The notes under the pieces were generated by a model that worked only from the letters and a program-made list of their open reading frames with translations, did no database searches and had not been told where the DNA came from. A DNA stretch of 64,000 bases from positions 2,041,001 to 2,105,000 of the forward strand of contig NZ_RQHT01000014.1 of the NCBI RefSeq assembly GCF_004770905.1, given 5' to 3'. Positions within the stretch are counted from its first letter, which is position 1, and every line of letters starts with the position of its first letter. Source of the stretch: Leptospira bandrabouensis. GTDB taxonomy: Bacteria > Spirochaetota > Leptospiria > Leptospirales > Leptospiraceae. The position numbers were made by a program, and so were the translations under genes. Positions 14,964-26,076 of this stretch are shown in pieces.

Positions 14964-16640
14964 ATGAGAATTTCTCGTTCCATCATCATCTGTCTAACTT
15001 TTGTCAGTCTTTCACTGACAGCCCAATCCAAAGCCCCACTCGGTGAGTCCGAAATTAAGGGTTCCAAAAAAATCGAATTCATCAACCGTTCCTTACGTAA
15101 GGCCTCGGACGAAATCATCCAGGAAAATACCGAAATTGGTCGCAAACTCGCAGAAACCTTGGCCAAAGAAAGTACGGCCACAGTGGATGGGGTCAAAATC
15201 CAAAGAGTGCTTCCCGGTGCTGACGGAAAATTGGGAGCCGACATCCTTTCCCTTTCCGAATCACAAAGTTTTGACCATGTGAATTCCATAGCACGGATCA
15301 TTGCTTCCTATGTGGAAAAATCTTTTCAATACAAAGCAGGAAACTCGGAAACTCTGGCTCAGTACATCCTTTATTACAACGCTACCCACAGAAAAGATTC
15401 CAAGTTTTTTACTAAAAAATATACCGAAGGTGTGATTGCTGCCACTTCTCCCGACAAATTAGGAATTGATACAGTTTATAAAAACTGGCCAGGAAAAACC
15501 CAAATCATCATTCCGATTGAAGGAAATATTTTAAAAGATAGTGGGAAGGATTTAACCACTGATGAGTTAGAAAAAGACGTCAACAAAATGGTGAAGGACA
15601 AAGAAAAAGATCCTGCAACCAAACAGAAGATGGAAGACGAAGCCAAAAAAATGGACAAGTTGCAAACCGATAAAATCAAAGAAGAAAAAAAGGTATTGCA
15701 AGATAAAAAACAAGAAGTCGCGAACGAACAAAAAGACCTCCAAGATAAAAAAGATGCATTGAAGAAAAAGGAACAAGAAACGGTTGCCAGTCTCAATGAG
15801 TTAAAAAAAGACCCGGTTAAAAACAAAACAGAGATCGAAAAGAAAACCGAAGAAATCAAACAAATCGAACAAGAAAAAAAAGACACTGAGAAAAAGTCCG
15901 AAGCTGTAGAAGCCAAAAAAGAAGAACTCAGTAAAAAAGAAGAACAAATCGCAAAAAAAGAAGAAGCAAGAACCGGAACCACCACTGGTGACACCGCTAA
16001 AAAAGATGATACCGTTCAAAAAGTGGAAGCAAAAGTAGAAGAGTTAAAATCGGAACTCGCACAAACCAAAGAAGAACTAAAGAAAAAAGAAGAACAAAGT
16101 GATAATGTTGTGAACAACAAAATTCTTTTTATGAAGTTTATCAAATATGATACAGATGGTCACTATTCGAATGAACTTTGGGCGATCGATCCTGCAAAAG
16201 ATGATGCACTTTATAAAAGTTCCTATAACAATATTTGTTCTAAGGAATTTAAAGAAATCGCCAACCAAGGAGTTCTTGTTCTTGGTTATGATGGAGAAAA
16301 AGTAGAGAATCGTAAACATAAACTAGTGTTACTCGACCCAGATAAACTCGGTGTGAAAAAAACAAGTGAGTCTGCAGATATTTTCTGGAGAACACCGATG
16401 ATCAATCGCGAGGATAAAATCTACGTGATCGAAAAGGTAAAAGACAAATACCATGTTTCTCGTTTTAAATCAGACTTAACTTTTGAGAAAAGAACAGAAG
16501 AACCTGTGGAAGAAAATTCTGAAATTACTTTTTTTGGGGACAAAATTTATGTGACCGGCAAACCAAAAGAAGGTGATAAAACCACAATCAAGGTATTTAA
16601 AAAAGAAGATTTAAGCCTACTTAAAACCATCGCTCCGTAA
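14964..16640 (+). CDS. P83/100-like exported coiled-coil protein (558 aa)
   Basis: A signal peptide (MRISRSIIICLTFVSLSLTA) is followed by an N-terminal domain (about 25-190) that resembles the Borrelia P83/100 family (GSKKIEFINRSLRKASDEII). A long Lys/Glu-rich coiled coil spans about residues 205-385. The C-terminal domain (about 385-558) contains beta-strand repeats resembling a propeller (ELWAIDPAKDDALY, KLVLLDPDKLGVKK, DKIYVIEKVKDKYHV). The frame extends upstream to 14901, but GAGGAA before the ATG at 14964 and the signal peptide fix the start. P83/100 homologues are a spirochaete feature of unknown function; a periplasmic structural role is inferred. Confidence 0.7.
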   Translation: MRISRSIIICLTFVSLSLTAQSKAPLGESEIKGSKKIEFINRSLRKASDEIIQENTEIGRKLAETLAKESTATVDGVKIQRVLPGADGKLGADILSLSESQSFDHVNSIARIIASYVEKSFQYKAGNSETLAQYILYYNATHRKDSKFFTKKYTEGVIAATSPDKLGIDTVYKNWPGKTQIIIPIEGNILKDSGKDLTTDELEKDVNKMVKDKEKDPATKQKMEDEAKKMDKLQTDKIKEEKKVLQDKKQEVANEQKDLQDKKDALKKKEQETVASLNELKKDPVKNKTEIEKKTEEIKQIEQEKKDTEKKSEAVEAKKEELSKKEEQIAKKEEARTGTTTGDTAKKDDTVQKVEAKVEELKSELAQTKEELKKKEEQSDNVVNNKILFMKFIKYDTDGHYSNELWAIDPAKDDALYKSSYNNICSKEFKEIANQGVLVLGYDGEKVENRKHKLVLLDPDKLGVKKTSESADIFWRTPMINREDKIYVIEKVKDKYHVSRFKSDLTFEKRTEEPVEENSEITFFGDKIYVTGKPKEGDKTTIKVFKKEDLSLLKTIAP

Positions 16641-16661
16641 GGAGGGTGGTTCCCTTCGTTT

Positions 16662-17846
16662 TTGAAATATATATCAAAAACCGTTTGGGTATTATCGCTT
16701 GTGAGTCTTTTTACAGACATCGCAAGCGAAATGCTCTATCCTGTTCTCCCCATCTATCTTAAATCCATCGGCTATTCTGTTCTCTTCATTGGAATTTTGG
16801 AAGGGATCACTGAGGTTGTGGCCGGATATAGTAAAGGTTTCTTTGGAAATTTATCTGATATATCTGGGAAACGGGTTCCCTATGTACGATTGGGTTATGC
16901 ACTCAGTGCCATATCCAAACCACTATTAGCCATTGGACAAATTCCTTTGGTGGTTCTTTTGGCACGTGTTTTCGATCGCATTGGAAAAGGGGTTCGCACT
17001 GGGGCAAGGGATGCAATTTTATCAAAGGAGGCGACAAAGACTTCCAAAGCACGTGTTTTTGGATTCCACAGATCTATGGATACTCTCGGTGCTGTCCTTG
17101 GTCCAAGTATCGCCTTAGTGTATTTATACTTTAACCCGCAAAATTATTTGTTTTTATTTTATCTGGCTTTGTTACCAGGCCTTGTGTCGATTGGCTTCAC
17201 CTTTTTTTTAAAGGAAAAACCTGGTCAAAAGTCTGAAGGAAACCAGATCCAGGTTACTTCTTTTTTCTCTTTTCTTTCGTATTGGAAAAAAACAAACCCC
17301 AACTATCGAAAGTTAGTTTTTGGACTTCTTGTTTTTGCCTTTTGGAATAGTTCCGATGTGTTTTTGATTTTAAAAGCGAAAGAATCTGGTTTGGATGACA
17401 AGTTTGTAATTGGAATTTATATTTTTTATAATTTGGTTTATGCTTTGTTTGCCTATCCTTTGGGGATTTTAGCTGACCGAGTTGGTTTTAAAAAAATGTT
17501 TTTGTTTGGGCTTGGGATGTTTGCCACCGTTTATTTCCTTATGGGTTCCAACCAAAATCCATATCTGATTGTATTTTCGTTTTTTTTATATGGAGTTTAT
17601 GCCAGTGCTACAGAAGGAATCTCCAAAGCCTGGATTAGTAACCTTGTTCCAAACTTAGAAGTAGGGACCGCCATTGGAATGTTCACTGGGTTACAAAGTG
17701 TAGCGACATTTTTTGCAAGTTCCATCGCCGGTTGGCTTTGGTATCTGTTTGGAGCTCCAATCACTTTTTTAGTGACTGGATTTTTTTCTGTTTTGGTGAT
17801 TCTTTATTTTTTATTCACAAAGATAACCGAAGGTTTGGAATCTTAA
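16662..17846 (+). CDS. major facilitator superfamily transporter (394 aa)
   Basis: About twelve membrane segments are seen. The N-terminal half has [19 protein letters not shown] and the loop [16 protein letters not shown], a motif typical of an MFS group (UMF-like, 'DRLGKGIRTAPRDALI' pattern). [10 protein letters not shown] in the second half is the repeat of the MFS loop motif. The transported substrate is not evident. It starts with TTG; the GGAGG at 16641 is about 17 nt away, rather far. It is probably co-transcribed with the P83/100-like gene and overlaps the opposing TPR gene by 4 nt at the 3' end. Confidence 0.8.
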   Translation: MKYISKTVWVLSLVSLFTDIASEMLYPVLPIYLKSIGYSVLFIGILEGITEVVAGYSKGFFGNLSDISGKRVPYVRLGYALSAISKPLLAIGQIPLVVLLARVFDRIGKGVRTGARDAILSKEATKTSKARVFGFHRSMDTLGAVLGPSIALVYLYFNPQNYLFLFYLALLPGLVSIGFTFFLKEKPGQKSEGNQIQVTSFFSFLSYWKKTNPNYRKLVFGLLVFAFWNSSDVFLILKAKESGLDDKFVIGIYIFYNLVYALFAYPLGILADRVGFKKMFLFGLGMFATVYFLMGSNQNPYLIVFSFFLYGVYASATEGISKAWISNLVPNLEVGTAIGMFTGLQSVATFFASSIAGWLWYLFGAPITFLVTGFFSVLVILYFLFTKITEGLES

Positions 17847-18949
17847 TCTTTTAAATATTCAATTCTTTCACGAATGGATTCATTAGAAGGATTTTTCTTT
17901 GCTAGATCTTCCAATAGTTTCACGGCTTGTGTTTTTTTACCCATAATGTCCCAAAGATCAGAAAGTTCTAAGGCAGGTCTTGGATCACTCGGAGATTTAG
18001 AAAGAAGTCCTAAGTAAATTTCTTCGGCTTTTTCCAGGTCCCCTATCAGGCGTAAGGCGGCCGCTTTTCCAAGAAGGGCAAAGTAGTCATCCCCACTGGC
18101 AAGGATTTTATTAAAACATTCCAAAGCCTTGTCATAATTACCAAGTCCTCGGAGGGAATCGGCATAGCGGTTGATGATGAGTTTGTTATCGGGATCAGAT
18201 TCGAGAATTTTTTCCCAATAGGTGATGGCAGTTTTAAAATCTTTTTTACCACGATAGGATTCGGCAAGTCCATAGAGGGCAAAAAAGTTTTTGGGATCTA
18301 GTTCTTTGGCACGGTCGTAATAGAGAATGGCTTTATCGAAGTCTTTAATTTTGCGGTAACTGTTTCCGATCTCTGTTAGGATTTTGATATTGTTTGGTTG
18401 GCTTGAGAGTAATTTTTCCCACCAATGGATGGCATCCACATACCTTTGGCATGCAAAGTATAAATGCCCAAGTCCTACAATCACATACTGATCGTTTGGA
18501 TTGATTTGAAGTGCTTCCATGTAATACACTTCGGATTCTTTAAAGTTTTTTAATTTTCTATGAGCATCGGCAACACGAGAAAGGATACTTGCGTCTGTAA
18601 TTGTTATGTGGTGAAATTCTTCCGCTACTTCAATGATTCTTTTGAGGCTATTTAAATCTCTGTAGGCATTCATAAGTCCCATAAGGGAAAACTTATTGGT
18701 GGTATCTCCAACCAAACATTTGCGGTAGTATTGGATGGCCTGTTCCGGTTGTTTTGTTTTTGCGTAATAATCACCGAGACCAACAAGGCCGTAAGTATTT
18801 GCTGGATCTTCATCCAGTAATATGTCTAATCGTTCCTTCGCTTCCTTAAAACGACCCTGATCCAGAAAACGATAAGCCTCTTTTGCTAGAGATTTTATTT
18901 TTGTGAACTTTTCATCTTCTTGTGGCTTTTCGGTATCTGTATTTTCCAT
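17843..18949 (-). CDS. cytosolic TPR-repeat protein (368 aa)
   Basis: The protein is nearly all tandem tetratricopeptide repeats, about nine of them at 34-residue spacing. Examples are [60 protein letters not shown] and [20 protein letters not shown]. There is no signal peptide or membrane segment; the N-terminus is Asp/Glu-rich. It probably serves as a protein-interaction scaffold. Start choice lies between TTG at 18961 and ATG at 18949; ACAGGGAT just ahead of the ATG favours the latter. It converges on the MFS gene and diverges from ilvB. Confidence 0.8.
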   Translation of the reverse strand: MENTDTEKPQEDEKFTKIKSLAKEAYRFLDQGRFKEAKERLDILLDEDPANTYGLVGLGDYYAKTKQPEQAIQYYRKCLVGDTTNKFSLMGLMNAYRDLNSLKRIIEVAEEFHHITITDASILSRVADAHRKLKNFKESEVYYMEALQINPNDQYVIVGLGHLYFACQRYVDAIHWWEKLLSSQPNNIKILTEIGNSYRKIKDFDKAILYYDRAKELDPKNFFALYGLAESYRGKKDFKTAITYWEKILESDPDNKLIINRYADSLRGLGNYDKALECFNKILASGDDYFALLGKAAALRLIGDLEKAEEIYLGLLSKSPSDPRPALELSDLWDIMGKKTQAVKLLEDLAKKNPSNESIRERIEYLKD

Positions 18950-19060
18950 ATCCCTGTCCAATTTTCAGCATTCTTTTTTAGACAGTAAAAATCGACTCAA
19001 AAACGTGAGAACATTGACAACAGGCTCTTTTTTGAAGAAATGACAAAGAGGGGGGAAGGT

Positions 19061-20767
19061 ATGTCATCTACAACCGAAGCAATTACTGGCGGCCGATTGA
19101 TGGTCGAACTATTGGAAGAAGCGGGTGTGGAGATCGTCTTTGGATACCCTGGTGGTGCCATCCTCCCATTCTACGACGAACTCTATCATAGCAAAAAAAT
19201 CAAACACATCTTGGTTCGCCACGAACAAGGCGCCATTCATATGGCTGAAGGTTATGCCAGGTCTACAGGTAAGTTAGGTGTTTGTATTGCCACTTCCGGC
19301 CCTGGTGCTACCAATTTAATCACAGGGCTTACCGATGCCAAATTAGATTCCATTCCCATCCTTGCCATCACAGGCCAAGTCGCAACAGATGCCATTGGAA
19401 CTGATGCTTTCCAAGAAGCCGATATTTTTGGAATCACCATACCGATTACTAAATACAATGCACTGATCAAAAAAGCAGATGATCTTTCTCGCCATTTTGA
19501 AGAAGCCATCAAAATTGCAATGGGTGGAAGACCTGGCCCTGTGCTTTTGGATTTTCCCAAAGATGTGCAATTGGAAAAAACAACTGTCAGAAAAGCATCT
19601 GCACTTAAAATTGCTCCCCATCATTATGAAAGACCAAAAGTCAAAGGGGACCCACAAGAATTTGCAGATGCTTTGAACCAAGCCAAACGCCCGTTACTCT
19701 ATGTAGGTGGTGGTGCGATCAATTCCTTTGCGTCAGCGGAAATCAAAGCTTTGGCAGAAAAAGCAAATGCTCCCGTAACAACAACTCTGATGGGACTTGG
19801 TGCCTTTCCTGGTACCCATCCACTTTCTGTAGGAATGCTTGGAATGCATGGAACTGCTTATGCCAACAAAGCAGTGTTAGAATGTGATTATATTTTAAAC
19901 TTAGGTGCCAGGTTTGATGACCGTGTTGCCAAATACCAAGACTTTGCTCCGAATGCCGTTCGCGCCCACGTAGACATTGATGCTGCTGAGTTTAACAAAC
20001 GTGTGAATGTAGATCATATCCTTCATGGAGATCTAAAGGATGCCATCCGCGAAATCCTTCCTTTTGTGAAAGGGGGAGACCGTACTTCTTGGATTGAAAA
20101 TATTCAGAACCTAAAGAAAAATCATCCTCTCGATTTTGACAATAGTGGGGACAGTATCAAACCACAAGACTTCTTACAAAAAGTGTATGCCAAAACCAAG
20201 GGAGAAGCCATTGTTTCTACCGATGTGGGGCAACACCAAATGTGGGCAGCGCAGTATTATTTATTTGATAAACCAAATACTTGGTTAACCTCTGGGGGAC
20301 TCGGAACTATGGGTTACGGACTTCCTGCGGCCATTGGTGCTAAGTTTGGAAACCCTGATAAAACTGTGATTTGTGTTACAGGAGATGGTTCCTTTCAAAT
20401 GTGTATTCAGGAACTAGCAACGATCGCACAATCTCAGTTAGGTGTAAAGATTTTACTATTTAATAATAACTTCCTTGGTATGGTTCGTCAATGGCAGGAA
20501 CTATTTTATGAAGAGAGATTCAGTGAGTCGCAATGGACATACAATCCAAACTTTGTTAAACTTGCTGATGCTTATGGCATTCCTGCCATGAGAATCGAAC
20601 ACAAATCTGAAATTGAGAAAGGTGTGGAATTTTTCTTAAAAGATAATGGATCAGCTCTCATTGAAGTCATGATTCCTGCAGAAGAAAAAGTATTCCCAAT
20701 GATCCCTGCTGGAAAATCACAACAAGACCTAATCGAATTTAAAGACTTGGGGAAATTGAAAAAATGA
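19061..20767 (+). CDS. ilvB: acetolactate synthase, catalytic large subunit
   Basis: This ThDP enzyme condenses pyruvate with pyruvate or 2-oxobutyrate, the first common step of branched-chain amino acid synthesis. The sequence shows [14 protein letters not shown] and [18 protein letters not shown] (catalytic Glu) at the N-terminus, the FAD-region GARFDDRVA, and the ThDP motif [12 protein letters not shown]...NNN near residues 450-480. Length 568 is standard. GGGGGAAGGT directly before the ATG at 19061 fixes the start rather than the upstream in-frame ATG at 19040. It overlaps the small-subunit gene by 4 nt (ATGA). Confidence 0.96.
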   Translation: MSSTTEAITGGRLMVELLEEAGVEIVFGYPGGAILPFYDELYHSKKIKHILVRHEQGAIHMAEGYARSTGKLGVCIATSGPGATNLITGLTDAKLDSIPILAITGQVATDAIGTDAFQEADIFGITIPITKYNALIKKADDLSRHFEEAIKIAMGGRPGPVLLDFPKDVQLEKTTVRKASALKIAPHHYERPKVKGDPQEFADALNQAKRPLLYVGGGAINSFASAEIKALAEKANAPVTTTLMGLGAFPGTHPLSVGMLGMHGTAYANKAVLECDYILNLGARFDDRVAKYQDFAPNAVRAHVDIDAAEFNKRVNVDHILHGDLKDAIREILPFVKGGDRTSWIENIQNLKKNHPLDFDNSGDSIKPQDFLQKVYAKTKGEAIVSTDVGQHQMWAAQYYLFDKPNTWLTSGGLGTMGYGLPAAIGAKFGNPDKTVICVTGDGSFQMCIQELATIAQSQLGVKILLFNNNFLGMVRQWQELFYEERFSESQWTYNPNFVKLADAYGIPAMRIEHKSEIEKGVEFFLKDNGSALIEVMIPAEEKVFPMIPAGKSQQDLIEFKDLGKLKK

Positions 20768-21252
20768 AACACACTCTAAGTATTTTAGTAAATAACCATC
20801 CAGGCGTCATGAGCCATGTTTCTGGACTTTTCACACGTCGCGGATACAATATTGATTCCATTGCCGTTGGTGTGACTGACAATGTAGATGTATCCTCTAT
20901 GACCATAGTTTTGAATGGGGATGATTTTATAGTGGGTCAGGTGAAAAACCAACTCCTTAAACTTCCCGATGTTTTGCGAGTACAGGACATGGCATATGCA
21001 AGTTCTGTACAAAGGGAACTGGTGCTCATTTCCTTTTCGATTTCTGAAACCAACCGAAGTGAAGCCCTTACCATTTGTAATGGATTTGATGTTAAAATTT
21101 TAGAAATGACAGAAGACTCACTTCTTATTGAGTTTTCCGGAAATTCGAGACAGGTGAGTAATATCATCTCTGTGCTTAAACCTTTTGGAATCCGCGAAAT
21201 TTCTCGTACGGGGCAAATTGCGATCGCCTATCGCAACCAAAACGCCGTTTAG
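20764..21252 (+). CDS. ilvN: acetolactate synthase, regulatory small subunit
   Basis: It activates the IlvB subunit and confers valine feedback control. The N-terminal ACT domain is clear: [21 protein letters not shown] and [17 protein letters not shown]. The C-terminal small-subunit domain (about 80-162) contains [20 protein letters not shown] and ends [16 protein letters not shown], both typical of the family (also called IlvH). Length 162 is typical. The overlapping start with ilvB implies translational coupling and matched subunit levels. Confidence 0.95.
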   Translation: MKHTLSILVNNHPGVMSHVSGLFTRRGYNIDSIAVGVTDNVDVSSMTIVLNGDDFIVGQVKNQLLKLPDVLRVQDMAYASSVQRELVLISFSISETNRSEALTICNGFDVKILEMTEDSLLIEFSGNSRQVSNIISVLKPFGIREISRTGQIAIAYRNQNAV

Positions 21253-21319
21253 AATCCACTTGACAGGGTTCTCATTTTCTTAGATCATTGGGGCGTTAAA
21301 GTGAGTGCCACTAAGCCCC

Positions 21320-23071
21320 ATGATTCGTAAAATTATAACCTACACACTTGTCCTCCTAACTTCCGTTATCTATTCTGAAGTCGAAAGATCCAAGGTTTCT
21401 CTGAAAAGGGGACCCGGCGCCGATGTATTGTATTTCGATTTTGGAGAAACTGCACCCAGTTCTTATCTTGGTGTAGAAAGACTCCAGGAACCCAAATTAG
21501 AAGATTTGCATTTAGGTTTTTTAGAACCCACTCCTGGGTATTACCAAGGGCCAGACGGGGGAGAAGTATACCAATGGGCCAAAAACCATTACCAATGGAA
21601 ACGTGCGGATGGTAGTGTTTATACAGAGTGGGCCAACGGAACATTTAAATTAGATTTTCCCTCGGGCACAGGTTTTGTTTCGGCACCAGCTTCATGTAAT
21701 GGATGTTTGTCGACACTCATCTGGAATTATCCTGATTTAACGAAAGTCACTAAATACTGGATGGCACATCGAAAAGAATACGACTACATTCGCCAAAAAC
21801 CAATTGCATTCGAAAACTATCTTCTCGTGAGTGAAACTAAATTTGGAAAACCAAAATTAGAATTCGGAAACTATGTATTTTACGGATCTGAAAAATGGTC
21901 CGAGTATTTACGAGTGTTTGGTGATAATTTTAAAATGAAACCTTTTCTTTCTTTTATGAAATCAGAGTTTCAATTGGAAAACAGAGGAAAAATCCCTGTT
22001 TTGTTATTCGATAAATATGAGGAAATTAAAGATTATATTGGTGCTGATATTCCCGGCGGTTCCGAAGAGGGTGGTTTTGGAGGTAGGGATTCCATTACTT
22101 TATGTTGTGGGGAAAAAATGCCACAACCCACTGGGGTTTTGGAGTTTGATTCCGATGCACTTAGACGCATTCATTTTGGGACTTTTTACCATGAGGCAGT
22201 TCACAACTTAGAACAAATCTCTTGTCTAAAAATCCAAACAGAAACAGGTAAATTTCCACAAACCGATATTTTAGATCCTTGGTTTGAAGAGGGACTTGCC
22301 AACTATGCGGAGGCAAAATTTTACGAGCGAAAACAATTCCATATTTATAATGATGCAGAAAAGTTAATTCGAGAAAACAAAGTTCCGAAATCCTTCAAAG
22401 CATTGTTAGATGCAAAATTCAAAGATTTACTTCCTTATTCTATTGGACCACTTCTTATCAAACATATCCATGAAACCTATGGAAAAGAAGCCATCATTTC
22501 TTACCAAAAGGAGACATGTGTAGGAGTATCACCCCTCCTTGCCTTACAAAACGCCACAGGTGTTTCTCCCGACCAAATTTTAAAAGATAGTTTGTCTCGT
22601 TTTGAAAAAGAAAAAGATTCTATCCTTCGGAATGGAAAAAAACTGCAGTTAGCAGGTTTTACTACTATGAACTCTAAATTTCCTAATGAATATAAGAACT
22701 TTTTAGACAAAGGATTTAGTTTACCTGAATCGGCAGTGGATATCAAATCTTATACAGACTTACCTAGTTTGCAAAAAATCTTTCCGGCAAATGTGGAAAC
22801 ATATTCAGGTAAATTAGAAGGAGATTTTCTCGGTCCAAATTCCAGTTATTTTTATCTTTGGAAAAAAGGGAACTACCGTTGGTATGGAGATTCCTTTGAA
22901 GCAAATGTTTTCCCGGGAAATCAAATACTTTTCCGAGGTTCTAATTTTACACTGATTGAATGGGAAGATGGGAAAAAACAATATATATCACCGAAGGGAG
23001 ATTCGGTGATATTTTTTAATTTGGAGTCAAAATCCTATTTGGACATAAATGGAAAACAGGTCACTCCTTAG
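21320..23071 (+). CDS. secreted gluzincin-like metallopeptidase candidate (583 aa)
   Basis: A signal peptide ([19 protein letters not shown]) leads a secreted protein. Near residues 291-295 the motif HEAVH fits HExxH, and about 28 residues later [19 protein letters not shown] gives the third Glu ligand of gluzincins such as the 'peptidase MA' group. The N-terminal third ([38 protein letters not shown]) and the extreme C-terminus ([27 protein letters not shown]) are related short beta repeats, apparently flanking the peptidase. Cys pairs occur at SCNGC and CCGEK. A GTG at 21305 would add five residues. It is downstream of ilvN without an evident promoter. Confidence 0.65.
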   Translation: MIRKIITYTLVLLTSVIYSEVERSKVSLKRGPGADVLYFDFGETAPSSYLGVERLQEPKLEDLHLGFLEPTPGYYQGPDGGEVYQWAKNHYQWKRADGSVYTEWANGTFKLDFPSGTGFVSAPASCNGCLSTLIWNYPDLTKVTKYWMAHRKEYDYIRQKPIAFENYLLVSETKFGKPKLEFGNYVFYGSEKWSEYLRVFGDNFKMKPFLSFMKSEFQLENRGKIPVLLFDKYEEIKDYIGADIPGGSEEGGFGGRDSITLCCGEKMPQPTGVLEFDSDALRRIHFGTFYHEAVHNLEQISCLKIQTETGKFPQTDILDPWFEEGLANYAEAKFYERKQFHIYNDAEKLIRENKVPKSFKALLDAKFKDLLPYSIGPLLIKHIHETYGKEAIISYQKETCVGVSPLLALQNATGVSPDQILKDSLSRFEKEKDSILRNGKKLQLAGFTTMNSKFPNEYKNFLDKGFSLPESAVDIKSYTDLPSLQKIFPANVETYSGKLEGDFLGPNSSYFYLWKKGNYRWYGDSFEANVFPGNQILFRGSNFTLIEWEDGKKQYISPKGDSVIFFNLESKSYLDINGKQVTP

Positions 23072-24009
23072 TGACCTTCTAACCAACGTTCGGCTTCTAG
23101 AGCCGCCATACAACCGCTACCTGCTGCGGTAATGGCTTGTCTGTACACTTTGTCCTGAACATCCCCTGCCGCAAATACTCCAGCCACATTGGTTTGTGTG
23201 GTTCCCGGTTTTGTAACGATATAACCAGTTTCATCTAAATCCAATTGTCCTTGGAACACTTCTGTGTTGGGCACATGTCCAATCGCATAAAAAAGACCAC
23301 CCACTTCTAAATCCTTTTTGGATTTGTCTTTTGTACTTTCTAAAACGATGGAAGTAAGGCCTCCAGGACCACCTTTTGCTTCTACCACAGTTTGGTTCCA
23401 AAGGATTTCGATTTTTGGATGTTCCATGGCCCGTTTTTGCATGATTTGGGAAGCACGGAGTTGGTCACGTCTCACCACTAAATACACTTTGGATGCAAAC
23501 TTAGTCAGATGGTTTGCTTCTTCTACAGCGGAATCACCGCCACCCACAACGGCAAGTGCTTTGTTGCGGTAAATCGGGAGGGCACCATCACAAACGGCAC
23601 AGGCAGAGATCCCGCGTTGCCAGTAGGTTTCTTCCCCTGGGACGTGCATCCGTTTTGCAGTGGCACCAGTGGCAATGATCACGGATTCTGCTTTGATTTC
23701 TTCATCGTCTGACCAAAGAGTAAATGGGCGTTTGGAAAAATCCACTTTAGTAATGGTTTGGGTGTGGATAGTCGTTCCGTATTTAGACGATTGTTCCCGA
23801 AATAGTTGGGTGAGTTTGGTTCCATCAATTCCCTCTGGAAAACCGGGAAAGTTTTCCACTTCTGTCGTGGTGGTGAGCTGTCCACCGGCAGCCACTCCTC
23901 CTGCCATAAATCCTTCATACATCACCGGGTTTAAATTGGCTCTTGCAGCGTAAATGGCTGCGGTATGTCCTGCGGGACCGGATCCGATGATGACAACTTT
24001 ATGGTTCAT
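23068..24009 (-). CDS. trxB: thioredoxin-disulfide reductase
   Basis: TrxB uses NADPH and FAD to reduce thioredoxin. The protein starts [20 protein letters not shown] (FAD-binding GxGxxG), holds the redox pair in ACAVCDG (about 134-140) and the NADPH-binding [12 protein letters not shown], and ends with [20 protein letters not shown], all diagnostic. Length 313 is normal. The frame is open further upstream to 24099, but CAGGAGAAATT just before the ATG at 24009 is an excellent ribosome-binding site. The 3' end overlaps the opposing gluzincin-like gene by 4 nt. Confidence 0.96.
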   Translation of the reverse strand: MNHKVVIIGSGPAGHTAAIYAARANLNPVMYEGFMAGGVAAGGQLTTTTEVENFPGFPEGIDGTKLTQLFREQSSKYGTTIHTQTITKVDFSKRPFTLWSDDEEIKAESVIIATGATAKRMHVPGEETYWQRGISACAVCDGALPIYRNKALAVVGGGDSAVEEANHLTKFASKVYLVVRRDQLRASQIMQKRAMEHPKIEILWNQTVVEAKGGPGGLTSIVLESTKDKSKKDLEVGGLFYAIGHVPNTEVFQGQLDLDETGYIVTKPGTTQTNVAGVFAAGDVQDKVYRQAITAAGSGCMAALEAERWLEGH

Positions 24010-24071
24010 AATTTCTCCTGTTTTGTATCTTGTTCTTAATTGTTTAGACTTAAAGTTTATGGGGTCATCGT

Positions 24072-24593
24072 CTATTTTGTTTCGCAAGCCCGAACCCACG
24101 GCGCATAGTAGGGATCCCCTGCGAGAGGACTTTTTTCCAAGGTCAGTAGGTAGTCCTTCTGTTTGAACCCTCTAGTAAGGCAAAGGTAAGTGGTTTCGAA
24201 AAATTCCAAAGTTTCTTTTTTTCCCTGGAACCGAATTTCTTCCAAAATTTCCAATGCCTCTTTTTCGTATCCTGTGGTAAGATAAAGCCGAAAGAGTTCC
24301 CTTTGTACTTCTGTGTCGTCCCTTTTTTGTTTGTGATATTTTTCCAAATAAAAAATGGCTGTGGCAATGGATTGGTTACTTTCTGCAAGTAGGAGTCCCA
24401 TTCGTTTCAGAACAGGATCGTAATCAGGGTTCTCACGCAGGGAAAGTTCGTAATAATAGAGGGCTTTGGTCTTTTCTCCAGCCATTTCCCATTTTTTACC
24501 CTCTTCGAAAAGGGATCTTTCCTTTCGGCCGCAATTAACGACTAACAGACTGGCAAACGTGAGTAAAAAAATAAGGGAGTTTCTATGAACCAC
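24072..24593 (-). CDS. TPR lipoprotein (about 174 aa)
   Basis: A short signal sequence ([19 protein letters not shown]) ends in a lipobox-like LVVNC, so the mature protein should be lipidated on Cys. The rest is helical with two or three TPR-like pairs ([54 protein letters not shown]). The open frame continues to 24701, but AAGGAGAT lies right before a GTG at 24593 and the signal peptide fits this start; the spacing is only 2 nt, so the start is uncertain. It is upstream of trxB on the same strand and diverges from the xer gene. Confidence 0.6.
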   Translation of the reverse strand: MVHRNSLIFLLTFASLLVVNCGRKERSLFEEGKKWEMAGEKTKALYYYELSLRENPDYDPVLKRMGLLLAESNQSIATAIFYLEKYHKQKRDDTEVQRELFRLYLTTGYEKEALEILEEIRFQGKKETLEFFETTYLCLTRGFKQKDYLLTLEKSPLAGDPYYAPWVRACETK

Positions 24594-24690
24594 ATCTCCT
24601 TTTTTCCTGACATAGCCATTTGTGGCAAAAAAAATAATAAGTCTCTTTAAGCTTTTTGTCCGACTCTTTAAGTAACATAAGAGAGTAAAG

Positions 24691-25599
24691 ATGGGTTCCA
24701 AATTGCCAGTTTCTCAAAATCAGCTTTTACAAACATTTCAAGAATACTTGTCCGTAGAAAAAGGACTGAGCGATAATTCGATATATTCCTACGGATACGA
24801 TCTCAATAAGTTTGCGATCTTCTTGGAAAAGGAACATATCAATTTCTTAGAAGTAAAAGCAAATGATATTATGCGGTTTCTCGAAGAAGAAAGAGAACGT
24901 AAAATTTCCGCTAAAACATTGGCTCGAGAAGTGGTTGCCATCAGACAGTTTTATAAGTATCTTCGAGATGAAAAAAGGTTAGATTCCAATCCAACCGAAA
25001 AAATTGAAACTCCCGAAGTTGCAAGAACCATCCCTGATTATTTAACTCAAACCGAAATTGATGAACTCTTTCGTAATATCAAAGAGGACAATTTGTACGA
25101 ACTTCGTGACAAATGTATCTTTGAACTTTTATATTCTTCTGGGCTTCGTATCTCGGAAGCATGTAATTTAAAAATGACCGATATCGACATGGAAAACATG
25201 ACAATCACTGTAGAAGGAAAAGGGGGAAGACAACGCCTTGTTCCTTTTGGTGAAAAGTCATTGGATATTTTGAAAAAATACCTAAGTGAAAGTCGCACAG
25301 AAATTTTGAAAAAAAGAACTTGTGAGTTTGTATTTGTTTCTAAAAAAGGGTCGTATATCAACCGTAAGTCGGTATGGCGCCTTTTAAACCATTATATCAA
25401 ACGCACAAAAATAAAGAAAAAAGTAACACCACACACTCTTCGCCACTCTTTTGCTACTCACCTTCTTGAGAACCATGCAGATCTCAAATCGGTTCAGGAA
25501 CTTTTGGGTCATATCGATATTTCGACGACTCAAATTTATACTCATATGGCAAATAAAACTCTGAAGGAAGTTCATAAGAAATTCCATCCGAGAGGATAA
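24691..25599 (+). CDS. xerC/xerD: Xer-family site-specific tyrosine recombinase
   Basis: The 302-residue protein has an N-terminal SAM-like core-binding domain (about 8-100) and a C-terminal catalytic domain. The catalytic set is complete: R153 (GLRISEACN), K177 (VEGKGGRQR), H248 and R251 (PHTLRHSFATHLL), H274 (LLGHIDISTTQIY) and nucleophile Y283. It probably resolves chromosome dimers. Whether it is the XerC or XerD type cannot be settled by eye. It heads a cluster with an RsbW-like kinase and hslV-hslU, which parallels the codV-clpQ-clpY order of Bacillus subtilis. It abuts the next gene with a 1-nt overlap (TAATG). Confidence 0.9.
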   Translation: MGSKLPVSQNQLLQTFQEYLSVEKGLSDNSIYSYGYDLNKFAIFLEKEHINFLEVKANDIMRFLEEERERKISAKTLAREVVAIRQFYKYLRDEKRLDSNPTEKIETPEVARTIPDYLTQTEIDELFRNIKEDNLYELRDKCIFELLYSSGLRISEACNLKMTDIDMENMTITVEGKGGRQRLVPFGEKSLDILKKYLSESRTEILKKRTCEFVFVSKKGSYINRKSVWRLLNHYIKRTKIKKKVTPHTLRHSFATHLLENHADLKSVQELLGHIDISTTQIYTHMANKTLKEVHKKFHPRG

Positions 25600-26030
25600 T
25601 GTCGACACAAAAGAAACCCACGGACTACGGTAAAGTAGTCCGTATCCAAATCCCTTCCAACCCCCGTTTTGTATCTCATACTCGTAATTATTTTTTTAAT
25701 CTTTGTTTAGAACATGGATTTTCTCTTTATGATTCACTCGACCTGAAACTCGTGATCGGGGAAGCCATTGTGAATGTCATCCGCCATGCCTATTCCGGAA
25801 ACACAGGCAAACCCATTTTTATTGAATTTCAATTTGATAAAGACCGTGTGGAAATTCGATTGCGGGATTATGGAAAAAAAGTGGAACCGGGCGAACTTCG
25901 TAGTTTTGATCTTAGCGACTACAGAGAACATGGGATTGGACTTTTTATGATTAAAGAACTCACGGACTATTATTTCCTCGACCAATCTTTTGACGTAGGG
26001 AACCAAATGGTTCTCATCAAAAGAAAGTAA
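25599..26030 (+). CDS. RsbW-like anti-sigma factor / serine kinase (143 aa)
   Basis: The GHKL ATPase fold of the RsbW/SpoIIAB family is visible. The N-box is [16 protein letters not shown] (conserved E and N), the G1 box is [12 protein letters not shown], and [17 protein letters not shown] is the G2 region. Such proteins bind a sigma factor or other client and phosphorylate a STAS-domain antagonist on serine. No sigma factor or STAS gene is adjacent; the STAS protein at 53.0 kb and the SpoIIE phosphatase at 34.2 kb are candidate partners by inference only. It lies between the xer gene and hslV. Confidence 0.82.
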   Translation: MSTQKKPTDYGKVVRIQIPSNPRFVSHTRNYFFNLCLEHGFSLYDSLDLKLVIGEAIVNVIRHAYSGNTGKPIFIEFQFDKDRVEIRLRDYGKKVEPGELRSFDLSDYREHGIGLFMIKELTDYYFLDQSFDVGNQMVLIKRK

Positions 26031-26076
26031 CCTCCATTTTTCTCGACAACACTCACCATTTTGGAATTTTATCCTT

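Noticed and set aside
15476..16019. Long Phe/Ser-rich open frames on the minus strand opposite the P83/100-like gene
   Set aside because: They mirror the Lys/Glu-rich coiled coil of the plus-strand gene (AAA/GAA codons read as TTT/TTC) and have no ribosome-binding site or family match.
19014..19042. TTGACA upstream of ilvB as a promoter
   Set aside because: The -35 is good, but no acceptable -10 is present at 16-18 nt, so I do not call it.
24691..25599. Tyrosine recombinase as a phage or integron integrase marking a mobile element
   Set aside because: Sequence and size fit housekeeping Xer recombinases, the neighbours are hslVU, and there are no att-like repeats or phage genes.
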